A stretch of 5,655 nucleotides of DNA, from positions 1 through 5,655 of the forward strand of contig CALBSD010000117.1 of assembly GCA_937927625.1 (NCBI GenBank), given 5' to 3'. The stretch comes from an uncultured Actinomycetes bacterium (GTDB taxonomy: Bacteria; Actinomycetota; Acidimicrobiia; Acidimicrobiales; Ilumatobacteraceae). The position numbers and the translations under genes are program-made. The notes below the pieces were generated by a model. It saw only the letters and a program-made list of their open reading frames with translations. It did not search any database and had not been told where the DNA came from. This document shows, piece after piece, positions 5,654-5,655 of the stretch (positions within the stretch are counted from its first letter, which is position 1; each line of letters begins with the position of its first letter).

Positions 5654-5655
5654 GG

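Noticed and set aside
1..5655. tRNA, rRNA, CRISPR array, insertion sequence or integrase
   Set aside because: I looked for cloverleaf-like sequences, regularly spaced short repeats and transposase or recombinase motifs on both strands and saw none.

Overview
The window looks like accessory DNA from a bacterium of moderate GC content, most likely an actinobacterium. The grounds are a TetR gene overlapping its downstream gene by ATGA, several starts with no Shine-Dalgarno but a TANNNT box just upstream (leaderless style), and the style of the secreted proteins. This assignment is inference; there is no rRNA, tRNA or marker gene. GC varies by region: about 50% by eye at the left, higher in the TetR/esterase part and lower again at the right edge.

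Layout, left to right. (1) A carotenoid cleavage oxygenase on +, whose N-terminus lies outside the window (2-1141). (2) A class I SAM-dependent methyltransferase on + (1207-1800). (3) A 58-codon 3' fragment of a YbaK/ProX-type aminoacyl-tRNA deacylase gene on - (1804-1977). (4) An unrecognised, possibly lipocalin-like protein on - (1996-2886, or from 2906 if one A is missing). (5) A very short divergent control region with a palindrome and two -10-like boxes. (6) A TetR regulator on + (2936-3571) overlapping (7) a secreted polyhydroxybutyrate-depolymerase/feruloyl-esterase-like hydrolase on + (3568-4836). (8) A second copy of the same ybaK 3' fragment on - (4841-5014). (9) The C-terminal 198 residues of a probable exported or membrane-anchored protein on -, which runs off the right edge.

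The most interesting feature is the pair of ybaK 3'-end fragments. They have the same length, the same orientation and the same truncation point. Each starts 3 or 4 bp after the stop codon of a + gene. They are about 86% identical, and most differences are synonymous in the ybaK frame. They bracket a self-contained module of about 3 kb (unknown protein, TetR, esterase). This is what would be left if cassettes had repeatedly inserted at, or recombined through, the 3' end of a ybaK gene, each bringing its own replacement 3' end. No integrase and no intact ybaK gene is visible, so the mechanism is a hypothesis.

Functionally, the TetR protein probably controls itself, the esterase and the divergent gene through the shared intergenic palindrome. 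The oxygenase and methyltransferase lie in series on the same strand and may act on related small molecules, but nothing in the sequence proves that.
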